A stretch of DNA of 64,000 nt from Flavobacterium sp. YJ01 (GCF_029320955.1 NZ_CP119757.1:3348001-3412000); one strand, 5' to 3'; counted from the stretch's first letter, positions 1 through 9,371 are shown. Program-made: numbers and translations. The notes: generated from the letters alone by a model not told the origin.

Positions 1-1679
1 GAATTGCCATGAGTATAACTGCTTTTCCGGTTTTAGCCAGAATTGTTCAGGAAAGAGGAATGCAGAAAACAAAACTCGGTACTATTGCCATTACTTGTGC
101 CGCTGCCGATGATATTACGGCTTGGTGTATTCTAGCAGTTGTAATTGCTATTGTAAAAGCGGGTTCGTTTACCAGTTCATTATACGTTATTGGTTTGGCG
201 ATTCTGTATGTAATTGTAATGCTGAAAATCGTTCGTCCGTTCTTGAAACGTGTTGGAGATTTAAATGCAACTCGTGAAAGTTTGAATAAACCAGTTGTTG
301 CGATTTTCTTTATTACACTTTTAATTTCGGCTTATGCTTCAGAATTAATCGGAATTCACGCTTTATTCGGAGCTTTCTTGGCGGGAGCAATTATGCCAGA
401 AAACAGTAAATTCAGAAATATATTTATCGAAAAAGTAGAAGATGTTGCTATTATCGTTTTATTACCATTATTTTTCGTATTTACAGGTTTGCGAACACAA
501 ATTGGCTTGCTGAATGATCCTGAATTATGGAAAATAACAGGATTAATTATTGCTGTTGCTGTTGCAGGTAAATTCTTTGGAAGTGCTCTAGCTGCAAAAT
601 TTGTTGGGCAAAACTGGAAAGATAGTTTGTCTATCGGAGCCCTTATGAATACTCGCGGATTAATGGAACTTGTAGTTTTGAATATTGGTTATGATCTTGG
701 CGTTTTGTCTACGGAGATTTTTACCATGATGGTTATTATGGCTTTGATTACCACTTTTATGACAGGTCCAGCTTTAGATTTTATCGGATTTATTTTTAAA
801 GATAAAGAAACTGCCGTGCCTCAGGAAATTGGAAATAAGAGCAAATACAAAATTCTGCTTTCGTTTGCGACTCCAGAAAGAGGAAAAAAACTGCTTCAGA
901 TTGCGAACAGTTTGGTTAAAAAACAGCCAGACAATTCGATTGTAACTGCAATGCATTTATCATTAAGTACAGAAATTCACTCTTTTGATGTAAAAGATCA
1001 TGAACGAAAAATGTTAGTTCCAGTTATAGAAGAATCTAATCGTTTGAATCAGAATGTTGTGAGTCTGTTTAAAGTTTCTAATGATATTGATACTGATATT
1101 ATTGATTCGGCAAATAATGGAGAATATGACTTGTTATTGATTGGTTTAGGACAATCTATTTTTGACGGAACTCTTCTTGGAAAAATTCTTGGATTTACAA
1201 CCCGAATTGTAAATCCAGATCGTCTAATTGATAAGTTTACAGGAAAAGAAGGTTTGTTTGAAAATAATCCTTTTGATGAAAGAACCCGTCATATTATTGC
1301 AAAAACTAAAATGCCGGTCGGTATTCTTATCGATAAAGATTTAGAAGAAATAAATCAGGTTTTTATTCCTATGTTCAGTAAAGAAGATGCGTTTTTAATA
1401 GATTATGCTAAAAAATTAATCAATAATAATGGTTCGCAAATTACAGTTTTAGATGCTAGCGGTGAAGTTAAAAATACCAGAGATATTCAGGAAACGATTC
1501 GATCTATAGAACAGATTGCTCCTAATCATATTATGATTATGAATGACAGAACAATTAAAAAAGAGTTTTTAGACGGTCAAGATTTAATGATTATCAGTTT
1601 AGACAGTTGGAAAAAACTAATCGAATCTCAAAGTACATGGTTGAACAATACGCCTTCGGTTTTGATCTTGAAACCGTAA
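1..1679 (+). CDS. Cation:proton antiporter, CPA2/Kef type (5' truncated)
   Basis: Inner-membrane monovalent cation/H+ antiporter of the CPA2 family. The reading frame is open from base 3 and codes for residues before the first visible ATG at base 9, where the conserved MSITAFPVLARI stretch lies. The true start is therefore upstream of the window. The first 265 or so visible residues form hydrophobic helices, including the AADDITAW motif typical of the ion-binding site in these exchangers. The last 280 residues are soluble and resemble two universal-stress-like cytoplasmic modules (KILLSFATPERG, DLLLIGLGQS). The ion transported cannot be read from the sequence. A strong terminator follows the stop. 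Confidence 0.9.
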   Translation, partial: IAMSITAFPVLARIVQERGMQKTKLGTIAITCAAADDITAWCILAVVIAIVKAGSFTSSLYVIGLAILYVIVMLKIVRPFLKRVGDLNATRESLNKPVVAIFFITLLISAYASELIGIHALFGAFLAGAIMPENSKFRNIFIEKVEDVAIIVLLPLFFVFTGLRTQIGLLNDPELWKITGLIIAVAVAGKFFGSALAAKFVGQNWKDSLSIGALMNTRGLMELVVLNIGYDLGVLSTEIFTMMVIMALITTFMTGPALDFIGFIFKDKETAVPQEIGNKSKYKILLSFATPERGKKLLQIANSLVKKQPDNSIVTAMHLSLSTEIHSFDVKDHERKMLVPVIEESNRLNQNVVSLFKVSNDIDTDIIDSANNGEYDLLLIGLGQSIFDGTLLGKILGFTTRIVNPDRLIDKFTGKEGLFENNPFDERTRHIIAKTKMPVGILIDKDLEEINQVFIPMFSKEDAFLIDYAKKLINNNGSQITVLDASGEVKNTRDIQETIRSIEQIAPNHIMIMNDRTIKKEFLDGQDLMIISLDSWKKLIESQSTWLNNTPSVLILKP

Positions 1680-1700
1680 AGTTTTAGAAATTTCATATAA

Positions 1701-1734
1701 AAAATCCCAAATTCTTGTTTGAATTTGGGATTTT
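1701..1734 (+). terminator. Intrinsic terminator of the antiporter gene
   Basis: A perfect 14-base stem (1701-1714 with 1721-1734), a 6-base loop and a following T-rich run lie 22 bases after the stop codon. Confidence 0.85.
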
Positions 1735-1759
1735 ATTTTTTCTATAATTCGTCTAGTTT

Positions 1760-1862
1760 GTCATTTCGACCGAAGGGAGAAATCACACTAGAAATTTCGT
1801 AAAGTATATTGTTTTCAATCTTTGTCAATATGCGAGTGTGATTTCTCGTTCCTCGAAATGAC
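1760..1862. repeat. Intergenic inverted repeat, TCATTTCG family
   Basis: Arms of about 28 bases at 1760-1789 and 1835-1862 are imperfect reverse complements, starting GTCATTTCGA and ending TCGAAATGAC. The same family recurs at 60517-60616, with a half copy near 9680. The arms would fold into a long hairpin. The rest of the 393-base gap (1680-2072) holds only smaller palindromes and no supported gene. Confidence 0.8.
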
Positions 1863-2020
1863 AAACTTTGACTAAAAGTAAAAATTGTAGATTTTCTTTG
1901 TAGAATTATTGAAAGATCCTTATCCCGAAGCCTCGGGATCGCTCAGAAGGACAAAAGATGTAATAGCTTTGCGCTCTCATCAAAATTTATTTCCTAAAAT
2001 TAGCTTTAGAGACCTTTGCG

Positions 2021-2042
2021 AATCCCGATAGCTATCGGGATT
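2021..2042. repeat. Short perfect palindrome (CCCGATAGCTATCGGG)
   Basis: A perfect 22-base palindrome centred on CCCGATAGCTATCGGG, 31 bases past the end of the DUF5686 gene. The same 18-base core recurs at 57847-57864, so it is an interspersed short repeat. Confidence 0.7.
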
Positions 2043-2072
2043 GTACGCTTTGCGTTAAAATCTCAATAAAAA

Positions 2073-4568
2073 TTAAAGCCCTAAATCAAGAACATAAGAA
2101 ATCTTAACCGCAATATTATCTTCAAATTTCAAAAGCTGATTTGGTCCATAACGATAGAATCCGCCCAAACCAAAACCTTTGAAAATCTTATTTAATTCAA
2201 TTCCCGACTCAAAGAAACCTTTATCCAGCGTTTTATAATCTGGTCCAACATGCTGTTCTGGATTTTCCATATGCCCCCAAGCCATTCTTGTTACCAAAAC
2301 CAAAGAAGGACGGACTTTTTTCATGACTTTAATTCGATCAAAGCCATGTTTAATTTGGAAAAACACATATTGACTAGAGAAAAATTCATTAAAAAACATG
2401 GTTTCAAAACTGTTTCTTCCTGCAAAAGTAATACGCTGAATAACAGTTTCTTTTGTCAAGTTATTCGGCATCGTATTGTACAAATGCGTAATCGGAACAT
2501 CTCCAGTCGCATAACCAGCTTGCAAAAGCAAACTTGTTTTTTGACCGTTTAGATATTTTTTCTCGTATTCTGTTTTAAAATCGATTTTGCTGAATTTAAA
2601 GTCATTATCTAAAACATCTGGCAATGATTGCGTAAACTGAAAAGTAAATCTCGGAAATCTTTTGTCAGATTCTGTTCTTCCTGTCGGAGTCTGCATAAAA
2701 TCGCTAAATGGCGCCCAAACAATAGAAGCCATCGCTGTTGTCATTATATAATCAGAATACAATTGTCCGTTATAATTAAAAAGATAATCAAATTTTGGTT
2801 CAATGTATGTTCTTGCAAATTCAAAAATAGCTTCCGTTTTCGGAATAATTTTCGTCTGAACATTGGCTTTCCAACCTGTATAATGGTAGAAAGTACTAAT
2901 GTTAATCGGTCGCGGATCGTAAATTTTGAAAACACGTTTATCAACGGCAAAAACGGTACTTGCAATTTCTCGAACATCATCGGTATAATATCCGTTAAGC
3001 CACGTATTGGTATATTTATCCAATAAAACTCCAGAACCAACGCTGTATTTAAAAACACCATCTTTTGTTCCGTAAGCGCCGTAACCTTCAATTCTGAAAT
3101 TTTTAGACAGACGATCGTTTGTAATTCCGCCCAATCCAAGTCGGAATCCTTCATAATTGTTATAACTGATGATTTTCTTTAAATCCAAATCAATCGGACC
3201 AATCGGATAAAAGCCATTAATGATTTTACGGCCAATTCCTAAACGTTTCTCAATTCGATTGCTAACAGAAAGACTGTCTAGCAATAAATACGTTTTCTGG
3301 CTTTTTAAGTCAAGATTTTCTTTACGATAGGCTTCCCAGAAGTTTTCTGGTTTTTTTGCTGCATCGTCTTTAATTTCGATATAAAGCGATGGATTTTTTA
3401 TCGGATTGTTGGTGTTGACACGAATATCAAAGCTATTACTCTCAGAAATTAAATAAGTAAAATCAGAAGCAACTTTTTTTCTAGGTTCGAAATTCTCTTC
3501 AACGTCACCATCAAACTGAATCGTTCCGCCCAAAATTCTAATGTCGTCATCATTTTTTCCTTTTACAATTTTGAAAGTTGTATTGCTTTGAAACCATATT
3601 TTCTCTTTCGGATTATATTCAAATTCATGAATTCCGCTAATATCCAAAACGCCTTTAACACGCATTACAGCTTTTGCAACAGCAAAATTTTCTTTATCAA
3701 TATATAAAACACCTTCTAAACCAGATGATTTTCGTTTCGATTTGTTTTTGAAATAAATCATGTAAGTATCGCGTCCGCGAATGCTTACTGTATCCAATAA
3801 TTTGTAATTGTAACTTGAAGGAGCGCTAGCTGCAATTGGGTTTTCGTATTTGGTTTCAAACAATTCATATTTCGGATCGTAAATAGAAATAGATTGTAAG
3901 TTGAATGCGAGAACTTCATAAATGGGCTGTTTAAAACCAGCTATTTTAGTTCCAAGAACGGTTTCCTTTAATTTATTGTTTGCGAATTGATATTGCGAAA
4001 CTTTCTCTGTCTGAAACAAATGCTGTTTGCTTACAATTTCTTTGAATTTATAATCGGAAGAATCAATATTGATGATTTTTTTATCCAGATTTTTATATGA
4101 TGCACTAGAATCTATTCGACCGTCTATCGAATCTGGATTGGCAGTTACAATAAGTTTGTTATACGTTTTGTATTCAAAATTATTGAGTTTCTTCTGCGGA
4201 TCATTGAGCGATTTGTTTGCAATAACTTTTTTGATTATCGTTAATGCCGGATTTTCATTAGAAACAACAACTTCTTTTAAATCATCTGTTTGCTGTGCAA
4301 GAGAAACTGCATAAAAAGTTTTGCCGTTTAATAAAGCAATAGTTTTAGTCTTAAAACCAATATAAGATATAGTAAGTGTATTTGCAGATGAACTGATTTT
4401 AAAAATAAACTTTCCATCAACATCTGTAATAGTGTTGTTGTTTTCAGAAGTCGTAATCGTGGCAAACGGAAGAGGTTTATTGTTCGAATCGGTTATGATT
4501 CCGTTTATTTGAATTTGCGCTTGAAGTGTAAGCGTAAAAAACAAAGTCAAAAAACAAAATAGCTTCAT
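2073..4568 (-). CDS. DUF5686 outer-membrane protein with carboxypeptidase-like N-terminal domain
   Basis: An 831-residue exported protein. Residues 1-17 form a signal peptide. Residues about 19-100 form a carboxypeptidase-regulatory-like beta-sandwich (GIITDSNNKPLPFATITT), the domain common at the N-terminus of Bacteroidota outer-membrane proteins. The rest matches the DUF5686 family, with many alternating aromatic/polar strands and a last strand ending in Leu, as expected of a beta-barrel. Its molecular role is not known. It is monocistronic: frr lies upstream on the same strand but ends in its own terminator. Confidence 0.85.
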   Translation of the reverse strand: MKLFCFLTLFFTLTLQAQIQINGIITDSNNKPLPFATITTSENNNTITDVDGKFIFKISSSANTLTISYIGFKTKTIALLNGKTFYAVSLAQQTDDLKEVVVSNENPALTIIKKVIANKSLNDPQKKLNNFEYKTYNKLIVTANPDSIDGRIDSSASYKNLDKKIINIDSSDYKFKEIVSKQHLFQTEKVSQYQFANNKLKETVLGTKIAGFKQPIYEVLAFNLQSISIYDPKYELFETKYENPIAASAPSSYNYKLLDTVSIRGRDTYMIYFKNKSKRKSSGLEGVLYIDKENFAVAKAVMRVKGVLDISGIHEFEYNPKEKIWFQSNTTFKIVKGKNDDDIRILGGTIQFDGDVEENFEPRKKVASDFTYLISESNSFDIRVNTNNPIKNPSLYIEIKDDAAKKPENFWEAYRKENLDLKSQKTYLLLDSLSVSNRIEKRLGIGRKIINGFYPIGPIDLDLKKIISYNNYEGFRLGLGGITNDRLSKNFRIEGYGAYGTKDGVFKYSVGSGVLLDKYTNTWLNGYYTDDVREIASTVFAVDKRVFKIYDPRPINISTFYHYTGWKANVQTKIIPKTEAIFEFARTYIEPKFDYLFNYNGQLYSDYIMTTAMASIVWAPFSDFMQTPTGRTESDKRFPRFTFQFTQSLPDVLDNDFKFSKIDFKTEYEKKYLNGQKTSLLLQAGYATGDVPITHLYNTMPNNLTKETVIQRITFAGRNSFETMFFNEFFSSQYVFFQIKHGFDRIKVMKKVRPSLVLVTRMAWGHMENPEQHVGPDYKTLDKGFFESGIELNKIFKGFGLGGFYRYGPNQLLKFEDNIAVKISYVLDLGL

Positions 4569-4630
4569 ACAGAATGATATAGTTTCAAAAACGAAAAGAT
4601 TTTAATTTTCGTATGCAAAAGTAGGAATAA

Positions 4631-4666
4631 AAAAATCCGTCTGGCAAATAAACCAAACGGATTTTT
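4631..4666 (-). terminator. Intrinsic terminator of frr
   Basis: Arms 4631-4644 and 4653-4666 are near-perfect reverse complements (core AAATCCGT/ACGGATTT) flanked by A and T runs on both sides. The hairpin sits between the frr stop and the start of the DUF5686 gene. Confidence 0.8.
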
Positions 4667-4685
4667 ATTTTATCACAAATCTTAC

Positions 4686-5249
4686 TTAAACTTTCATGAT
4701 TTCGGCTTCTTTCGCAACCAATAATTCATCGATTTTTTTAATGTAAGCGTTTGTTAAGTTTTGAACTTCTTCTTCTGCAGATTTGCAAACATCTTCTGAA
4801 GTTCCTTCTTTTTCTAGTTTTTTAATATCAGTATTAGCATCTTTACGAGAGTTACGAATACCAATTTTAGCATCTTCAGCTTCAGATTTTGCTTGTTTTG
4901 CTAAATCACGACGACGCTCTTCTGTTAATGGCGGAACACTGATAATTACCATGTCTCCATTATTCATTGGGTTAAAACCAATGTTTGCGATTAAGATTGC
5001 TTTTTCAATTGCTTGCAGCATATTTTTTTCAAATGGCTGTAATGTAATTGTTCTAGCATCTGGAACACTAATTTTAGATACTTGAGAAAGTGGTGTTTGA
5101 GACCCGTAATAATCTACAAATACACCTCCAAGCATAGCTGGAGAAGCTTTTCCTGCACGAATATTAAGAAATTCTTTCTCTAAGTGTGCAATAGTACCGT
5201 TCATAGATTCTTCAGTACTTTCTAAAATAAAGTCTATTTCTTCAGTCAT
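4686..5249 (-). CDS. frr: Ribosome recycling factor
   Basis: Splits post-termination ribosomes together with EF-G in the cytoplasm. Its 187 residues match the usual length of about 185. The conserved N-terminal helix (LEKEFLNIRAGKASPAML) and the PPLTEERRRDLAKQAK segment are intact, so the three-helix bundle and the small inserted beta domain are complete. It lies 152 bases downstream of pyrH on the same strand, the common pyrH-frr order. The gap between them holds a TTTTTAGA repeat array rather than a gene. Confidence 0.97.
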   Translation of the reverse strand: MTEEIDFILESTEESMNGTIAHLEKEFLNIRAGKASPAMLGGVFVDYYGSQTPLSQVSKISVPDARTITLQPFEKNMLQAIEKAILIANIGFNPMNNGDMVIISVPPLTEERRRDLAKQAKSEAEDAKIGIRNSRKDANTDIKKLEKEGTSEDVCKSAEEEVQNLTNAYIKKIDELLVAKEAEIMKV

Positions 5250-5290
5250 TTTTTTAGATTTTTAGATTTTTAGAAGATTAGATTTTTAGA
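5250..5290. repeat. TTTTTAGA tandem-like array
   Basis: Units of the type ATTTTTAG repeat about four to five times with small drift just before the frr start. This is one of several 7-8 base arrays in the window. Confidence 0.6.
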
Positions 5291-5401
5291 CTTAAAAATT
5301 GACTCTTCTAATTTACTATCTAGTGTTATTTTGGTTTTCTATTCTTTTTTGAAAATTATAAAGATTGATATTTGTCCAATCTTCTAATAATCTAAGGTAG
5401 T

Positions 5402-6109
5402 CTATATATGTACTACAGTTCCGATGTTTTCACCGTCACAAATTTTCAAAAGATTTCCGATTTTATTCATATCAAAAACAACGATTGGCAATTTGTTTTC
5501 TTGGCTTAAAGTAAATGCAGTTGTATCCATAACATTTAATCCTTTTTTCAGAACATCATCAAAAGTAATAAGATCAAATTTTACTGCCGAAGCGTTTTTC
5601 TCTGGATCAGAATCGTAAACACCGTCAACACGAGTTCCTTTAAGGATAACATCAGCATTAATTTCAATTCCTCTTAAAACTGCTGCTGTGTCCGTTGTAA
5701 AATAAGGGTTTCCAGTTCCTGCACCAAAAATTACAATTCTCCCTTTTTCAAGGTGACGGTCAGCTCTTCTTTTGATGTATGGTTCTGCAATAGATTCCAT
5801 TTTTAGCGCCGTTTGAAGACGAGTTTTCATTCCTTTATCTTCAAGAGCGCCTTGTAATGCCATTCCGTTGATGACAGTAGCAAGCATTCCCATGTAATCT
5901 CCTTGCACTCTGTCCATACCAGCACTTGCCCCAGCAACGCCTCTAAATATATTTCCTCCTCCAATAACGATGGCAATTTCTACGCCTTTATCGTGGATCT
6001 GCTTGATTTCATCTGCATATTCGGCTAGTCTTTTCGGGTCTATACCGTATTGTAAATCACCCATCAGCGCTTCGCCGCTAAGTTTTAGAAGAATTCTTTT
6101 ATATTTCAT
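5402..6109 (-). CDS. pyrH: UMP kinase
   Basis: Phosphorylates UMP to UDP with ATP in pyrimidine nucleotide synthesis; cytoplasmic hexamer of the amino-acid-kinase fold. 235 residues, normal length. Family motifs are visible: [14 protein letters not shown] at the start, [11 protein letters not shown] for the phosphate loop, [14 protein letters not shown], and [17 protein letters not shown]. The start follows a perfect TATATTTG -7 box 22 bases upstream. frr is downstream and probably cotranscribed. Confidence 0.97.
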   Translation of the reverse strand: MKYKRILLKLSGEALMGDLQYGIDPKRLAEYADEIKQIHDKGVEIAIVIGGGNIFRGVAGASAGMDRVQGDYMGMLATVINGMALQGALEDKGMKTRLQTALKMESIAEPYIKRRADRHLEKGRIVIFGAGTGNPYFTTDTAAVLRGIEINADVILKGTRVDGVYDSDPEKNASAVKFDLITFDDVLKKGLNVMDTTAFTLSQENKLPIVVFDMNKIGNLLKICDGENIGTVVHI

Positions 6110-6131
6110 GTGTGTGTCGCGTTAATTTGTG

Positions 6132-6139
6132 CAAATATA
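6132..6139 (-). promoter_or_regulatory. -7 promoter box of pyrH
   Basis: CAAATATA on the plus strand reads TATATTTG on the minus strand, a perfect match to the Bacteroidota TAnnTTTG consensus, 22 bases before the pyrH ATG. No clear -33 TTTG is seen at the right spacing. Confidence 0.65.
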
Positions 6140-6299
6140 GACATATTCTGATTTTTAAAAATAATGTTTGCAAAAAATTAATCGTGGTTATGAATTTAGA
6201 TTAATAAAGATCTCAAATGTTATTTTTTTCTAATGTGATAATTGTCATTTCTACATCTTTCTAAATTTCGTATTTTTATATATCCTAAAAATTAAAAAT

Positions 6300-6917
6300 A
6301 TGAAAAGCATCGTAGCCAAAGGACTATTCAATAGTCATTCGTATGTTGAATATAGAAAAATTGTAACCGATTTATTATTCGAAGGAAAATCAACTGGAAA
6401 TGAACAATCGGAAAGTTTGACCAATTATTCTAAATTGAATGAAGCTAGAATGAACCGTTTGGAAAAAACAATCACGATTTCTGATGATGTTGCGGCTAAA
6501 CTTCAAAACTTAGACAATCATTACATTTGGCTCGTTCTTTCTGAAGGCTGGTGCGGAGATGCTGCGCAGATTCTTCCGATTTTGAATAAAATGGCTTTGG
6601 CTTCAAATAAAAAAATAGACTTAAGAATTGCATTTCGAGATGAAAATGAGGATTTAATGAGTCATTATTTAACGAATGGCGGAAGAGCAATTCCAAAAGT
6701 AATTGTTATTTGTAAAGAAGCAGGAATTGTTCGTACAGATTGGGGACCAAGACCAAAAGGAGCTTCAGAATTAATGGCAAAACACAAAAGAGAAGTCGGT
6801 CCGATTGACGAAAAAATAAAAACAGATTTGCAATTATGGTATTTGGCAGACAAAGGAATTTCTGTTCAGGAAGAATTGCTGGAAATTATGGAAAATATTA
6901 AGTATAATCGACTTTAA
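6300..6917 (+). CDS. Thioredoxin-fold protein with a single active-site Cys
   Basis: A 205-residue protein of the thioredoxin-like family that carries a WCGDAAQ motif near residues 83-90. The fold is supported by the strand before it (WLVLSEGWCGD), by RIAFRDEN, and by the cis-Pro segment GGRAIPKVIVI. The usual CxxC is CxxA here, so it cannot do classical dithiol exchange. A monothiol or binding role is possible but unproven. There is no signal peptide, so it is probably cytoplasmic. It is transcribed alone on the plus strand, 190 bases from divergent pyrH. Confidence 0.8.
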   Translation: MKSIVAKGLFNSHSYVEYRKIVTDLLFEGKSTGNEQSESLTNYSKLNEARMNRLEKTITISDDVAAKLQNLDNHYIWLVLSEGWCGDAAQILPILNKMALASNKKIDLRIAFRDENEDLMSHYLTNGGRAIPKVIVICKEAGIVRTDWGPRPKGASELMAKHKREVGPIDEKIKTDLQLWYLADKGISVQEELLEIMENIKYNRL

Positions 6918-6980
6918 ATTTGCTTAATATGTTGATAAACAAATAATTTGGTTGATAAAATTATCTTAAAGACTTTTTAT

Positions 6981-7009
6981 TTTGGGTTTAATTGTGTAAT
7001 TTAGTATTG
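6981..7009 (+). promoter_or_regulatory. Candidate promoter of the orphan Phe leader
   Basis: TTTG at 6981-6984 and TAGTATTG at 7002-7009 (one mismatch to TAnnTTTG) are separated by 17 bases, a little short of the usual 19-20. This would start an RNA about 80 bases before the leader ATG at 7093. Confidence 0.4.
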
Positions 7010-7092
7010 CTAACCCACTTCTATTATAACTTTCTGATTTACTCTTTTTATTGGTGTTTATTTAATGTTTAACACTTAAAAAGTACACTATT

Positions 7093-7170
7093 ATGAAAAA
7101 GTTATTCGAAAGGTTTTATGATTTCTTCTCTCAATTTTTATTTGGAGGAAAAAATGTGCCTCACTATTAA
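7093..7170 (+). CDS. Phe/Tyr-rich leader peptide of an orphan attenuator (25 aa)
   Basis: A 25-codon frame from ATG to TAA with Phe at residues 5, 8, 11, 12, 15 and 17 and Tyr at 9 and 25, so 8 of 25 residues are aromatic. Codons 21-23 contain AATGTGCC, which is complementary to the 5' arm of a strong terminator just downstream. This is the layout of ribosome-stalling attenuators of phenylalanine genes and is almost the same as the one before pheA at 60931. No plus-strand gene follows until leuS, 4 kb away. The cognate gene may have been lost or moved, or the RNA may act on its own. Confidence 0.65.
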   Translation: MKKLFERFYDFFSQFLFGGKNVPHY

Positions 7171-7256
7171 CTCAAGGAAATAAGTATGAAATAATTTTAC
7201 TTATCGACTTTAGGAAACACGGCACATTACTCCATAAAAAAAGTAATGTGCTTTTT
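7153..7256 (+). promoter_or_regulatory. Attenuator: antiterminator 7153-7160 and terminator 7222-7251
   Basis: Terminator arms 7222-7230 and 7243-7251 (GCACATTAC/GTAATGTGC) are followed by a run of six T. AATGTGCC at 7153-7160, inside the leader peptide frame, is the exact complement of GGCACATT at 7221-7228, so it can take over the 5' arm and block the terminator. The two structures exclude each other. Nothing else in the 357-base gap (6918-7274) looks coding. Confidence 0.7.
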
Positions 7257-7274
7257 TATTTTTTAAAAAGAAAA

Positions 7275-7835
7275 TTAGTCTTCTTGAGAATTGAAGCTAA
7301 AGAAATCCGTTAAGGTTACTCCAAAAGAAATACTTCCTATGCTTTTTTGGTCGTAAAGGCGAAAACCATAATCACTGATTTCTGCAAAAAGGATAAAATC
7401 ATCATTACCAATTCCGAGTTTTATCTTTTTGTATTCTCCATTTAAGTTGCCGCGGCCTAAGGCAAAACCTTTTCCGTATCCAGCTTGTAGCATTATTCTG
7501 GTTTCTGGGCCAACTTTTGGACTTAATCCGAAATTTAGATATACAGGAACTGCGACAAGTTTGTCGTCCCATTTATAGTCAATTCCACTATGAATTCCGA
7601 AAGTAAGCCATTTTCGATAATGAACTCCACACCCAATTTTTGATCCTAAACCATTCGGAACCAAAAAGGCATTTGAAGAAGTTGTTTCGGGATAATAATA
7701 AGAGTCATCTCGATCTTGATTTCCTGTTATAGAAACTGCAAAATCAAATTGTGTGTATGTGAATTTGGTTACTTGACCGTGAACAAATGAATTAAAGAAT
7801 GAAATAAATGCAATAGTCAGTAAAATTCTTTTCAT
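7275..7835 (-). CDS. Small exported beta-barrel-like protein, unknown function
   Basis: 186 residues with a clear signal peptide (residues 1-20, cleavage after VHG). The rest is rich in alternating strands with Gly and aromatic residues (LMLQAGYGKGFALGRG-like segments) and resembles a small outer-membrane beta-barrel of about eight strands. I do not recognise the family. It lies 8 bases downstream of truB on the same strand, so it is probably the last gene of the ftsX-uppP-truB unit, though its role need not relate to theirs. Confidence 0.7.
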   Translation of the reverse strand: MKRILLTIAFISFFNSFVHGQVTKFTYTQFDFAVSITGNQDRDDSYYYPETTSSNAFLVPNGLGSKIGCGVHYRKWLTFGIHSGIDYKWDDKLVAVPVYLNFGLSPKVGPETRIMLQAGYGKGFALGRGNLNGEYKKIKLGIGNDDFILFAEISDYGFRLYDQKSIGSISFGVTLTDFFSFNSQED

Positions 7836-7843
7836 ACAAGATT

Positions 7844-8539
7844 TTATTTTTTTAGGAGTTCTTCTTCAAATAAAGTAATATCGATTGCATTTTTAACATC
7901 GTATTCGCCAATTTTCGTTCGGCGTAAAACAGTTAAATGTGAACCAGAATTCATTGCTTTTCCAAAATCGTAAGCAAGAGAACGAATGTAAGTGCCTTTA
8001 GAGCAAACCACTCTAAAATCTACTTCTGGCAATGCAATTCGAGTAATTTCAAATTCATGAATAGTGGTTTTTCTACTTGCAATTTCTACAGTTTCTCCAG
8101 CGCGCGCGTGTTCGTACAAACGAACACCGTCTTTTTTGATTGCAGAAAAAATAGGCGGTTTTTGATCAATTTCGCCTAAAAATTGTTTTACTGTTTCGTG
8201 AATCAAAGCTTCGTCAATATGATCAGTTGGGAAAGTTTGATCGATTTCAGTTTCCAAATCATAAGATGGAGTAGTGGCTCCGATGTAAAAAGTCCCAGTA
8301 TATTCTTTTGCCTGACCTTGAAGTTCAGAAATTCTTTTGGTGAATTTTCCAGTACAAATTAATAAAAGTCCAGTTGCTAAAGGATCTAAAGTTCCTGCGT
8401 GACCAATTTTGAACTTTTTTGGAAGTCCAACTTTATTAATTAAAAGGTATTTTAATTTATTGACAGCTTGAAACGAACTCCATTTTAATGGTTTGTCAAT
8501 CAATAAAACTTGTCCGTTTAAATATTCTTCAGGTGTCAT
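7844..8539 (-). CDS. truB: tRNA pseudouridine(55) synthase
   Basis: Makes the pseudouridine at position 55 in the T-loop of tRNAs. 231 residues, close to the short form of the family that has little of the C-terminal PUA extension. The catalytic motif GHAGTLDPLATG is at residues 46-57, with the nucleophile Asp52. The DKPLKWSS segment and the substrate-loop KKDGVRLYEHAR segment are present. Its ATG overlaps the uppP stop by one base, so the two genes are translationally linked. Confidence 0.96.
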   Translation of the reverse strand: MTPEEYLNGQVLLIDKPLKWSSFQAVNKLKYLLINKVGLPKKFKIGHAGTLDPLATGLLLICTGKFTKRISELQGQAKEYTGTFYIGATTPSYDLETEIDQTFPTDHIDEALIHETVKQFLGEIDQKPPIFSAIKKDGVRLYEHARAGETVEIASRKTTIHEFEITRIALPEVDFRVVCSKGTYIRSLAYDFGKAMNSGSHLTVLRRTKIGEYDVKNAIDITLFEEELLKK

Positions 8540-9336
8540 TAGATAATGGTAAGCGGATGAATGAAAAAGTGAATCAATAATAAAATGATTCCAGCAAGGA
8601 TTCGGTAATAACCAAAAACTTTGAAACCGTTTTTAGTTAAAAATCCGATGAAAGTTTTAATGGCCAAAAGGGCTACAATAAAAGCAACGATATTTCCAAT
8701 TACAAGCATGTTTATTTGATCGTGAGACAATTCAAATCCTGCTTTATAATAATCGTAGCATTTTTTTGCAGTTGCTCCTAACATAGTTGGAACGGCCAAG
8801 AAAAATGAAAATTCTGCTGCAGAAGTTCTAGTCAATTTTTGAGACATTCCGCCAACAATACTAGCGCCGCTTCGAGAAACTCCAGGAATCATCGCAAGAC
8901 ATTGAAATAGTCCAATTTTGAATGCTTTTGCATACGTAATTTCAGTAGAAACTTCTGGATCGTTTGGTTTGTTGAACCATTCGTCAACTTTCAATAAAAT
9001 GATTCCTCCAATTAAAAGCGAAACAGCAACTGTAACTGGATTTTCTAATAAACCGTCAATAAAATCACTTAATAATAATCCTAAAACTACGGCAGGAATA
9101 AAAGCAACTAAAAGTTTAAAGTAAAAATCAAAAGTTTGAAAGAAACGTTTGAAGTATAAAATTACAACCGAAAGTATCGCGCCAAGCTGAATTACGATGG
9201 TAAAAAGTTTAGTGAAATCGTCGTGTGCGATTCCAAAAAAAGAAGAGGCAATAATCATGTGTCCAGTTGAAGAAACAGGTAAAAATTCTGTAATTCCTTC
9301 AATAATGGCAAGAACAATAGCTTGTAATGTGTTCAT
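8539..9336 (-). CDS. uppP: Undecaprenyl-diphosphate phosphatase
   Basis: An integral inner-membrane phosphatase that recycles the undecaprenyl carrier for peptidoglycan and surface polysaccharides. 265 residues, normal length, with about eight helices. The two signature regions are intact: [14 protein letters not shown] near residue 13 and [10 protein letters not shown] near residue 150. Between ftsX and truB it forms part of a gene order I know from many Flavobacteriia. Confidence 0.97.
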   Translation of the reverse strand: MNTLQAIVLAIIEGITEFLPVSSTGHMIIASSFFGIAHDDFTKLFTIVIQLGAILSVVILYFKRFFQTFDFYFKLLVAFIPAVVLGLLLSDFIDGLLENPVTVAVSLLIGGIILLKVDEWFNKPNDPEVSTEITYAKAFKIGLFQCLAMIPGVSRSGASIVGGMSQKLTRTSAAEFSFFLAVPTMLGATAKKCYDYYKAGFELSHDQINMLVIGNIVAFIVALLAIKTFIGFLTKNGFKVFGYYRILAGIILLLIHFFIHPLTII

Positions 9337-9371
9337 TTAGAATTTTAGATTTTAGATTTTAGATTTCAGAT
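9336..9371. repeat. Heptamer array (ATTTTAG units)
   Basis: Four to five consecutive 7-base units ATTTTAG, ATTTTAG, ATTTTAG, ATTTCAG sit just upstream of the uppP start. Similar GATTTTA heptads occur at 44487-44520, 57561-57596 and 63156-63186. Confidence 0.65.
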
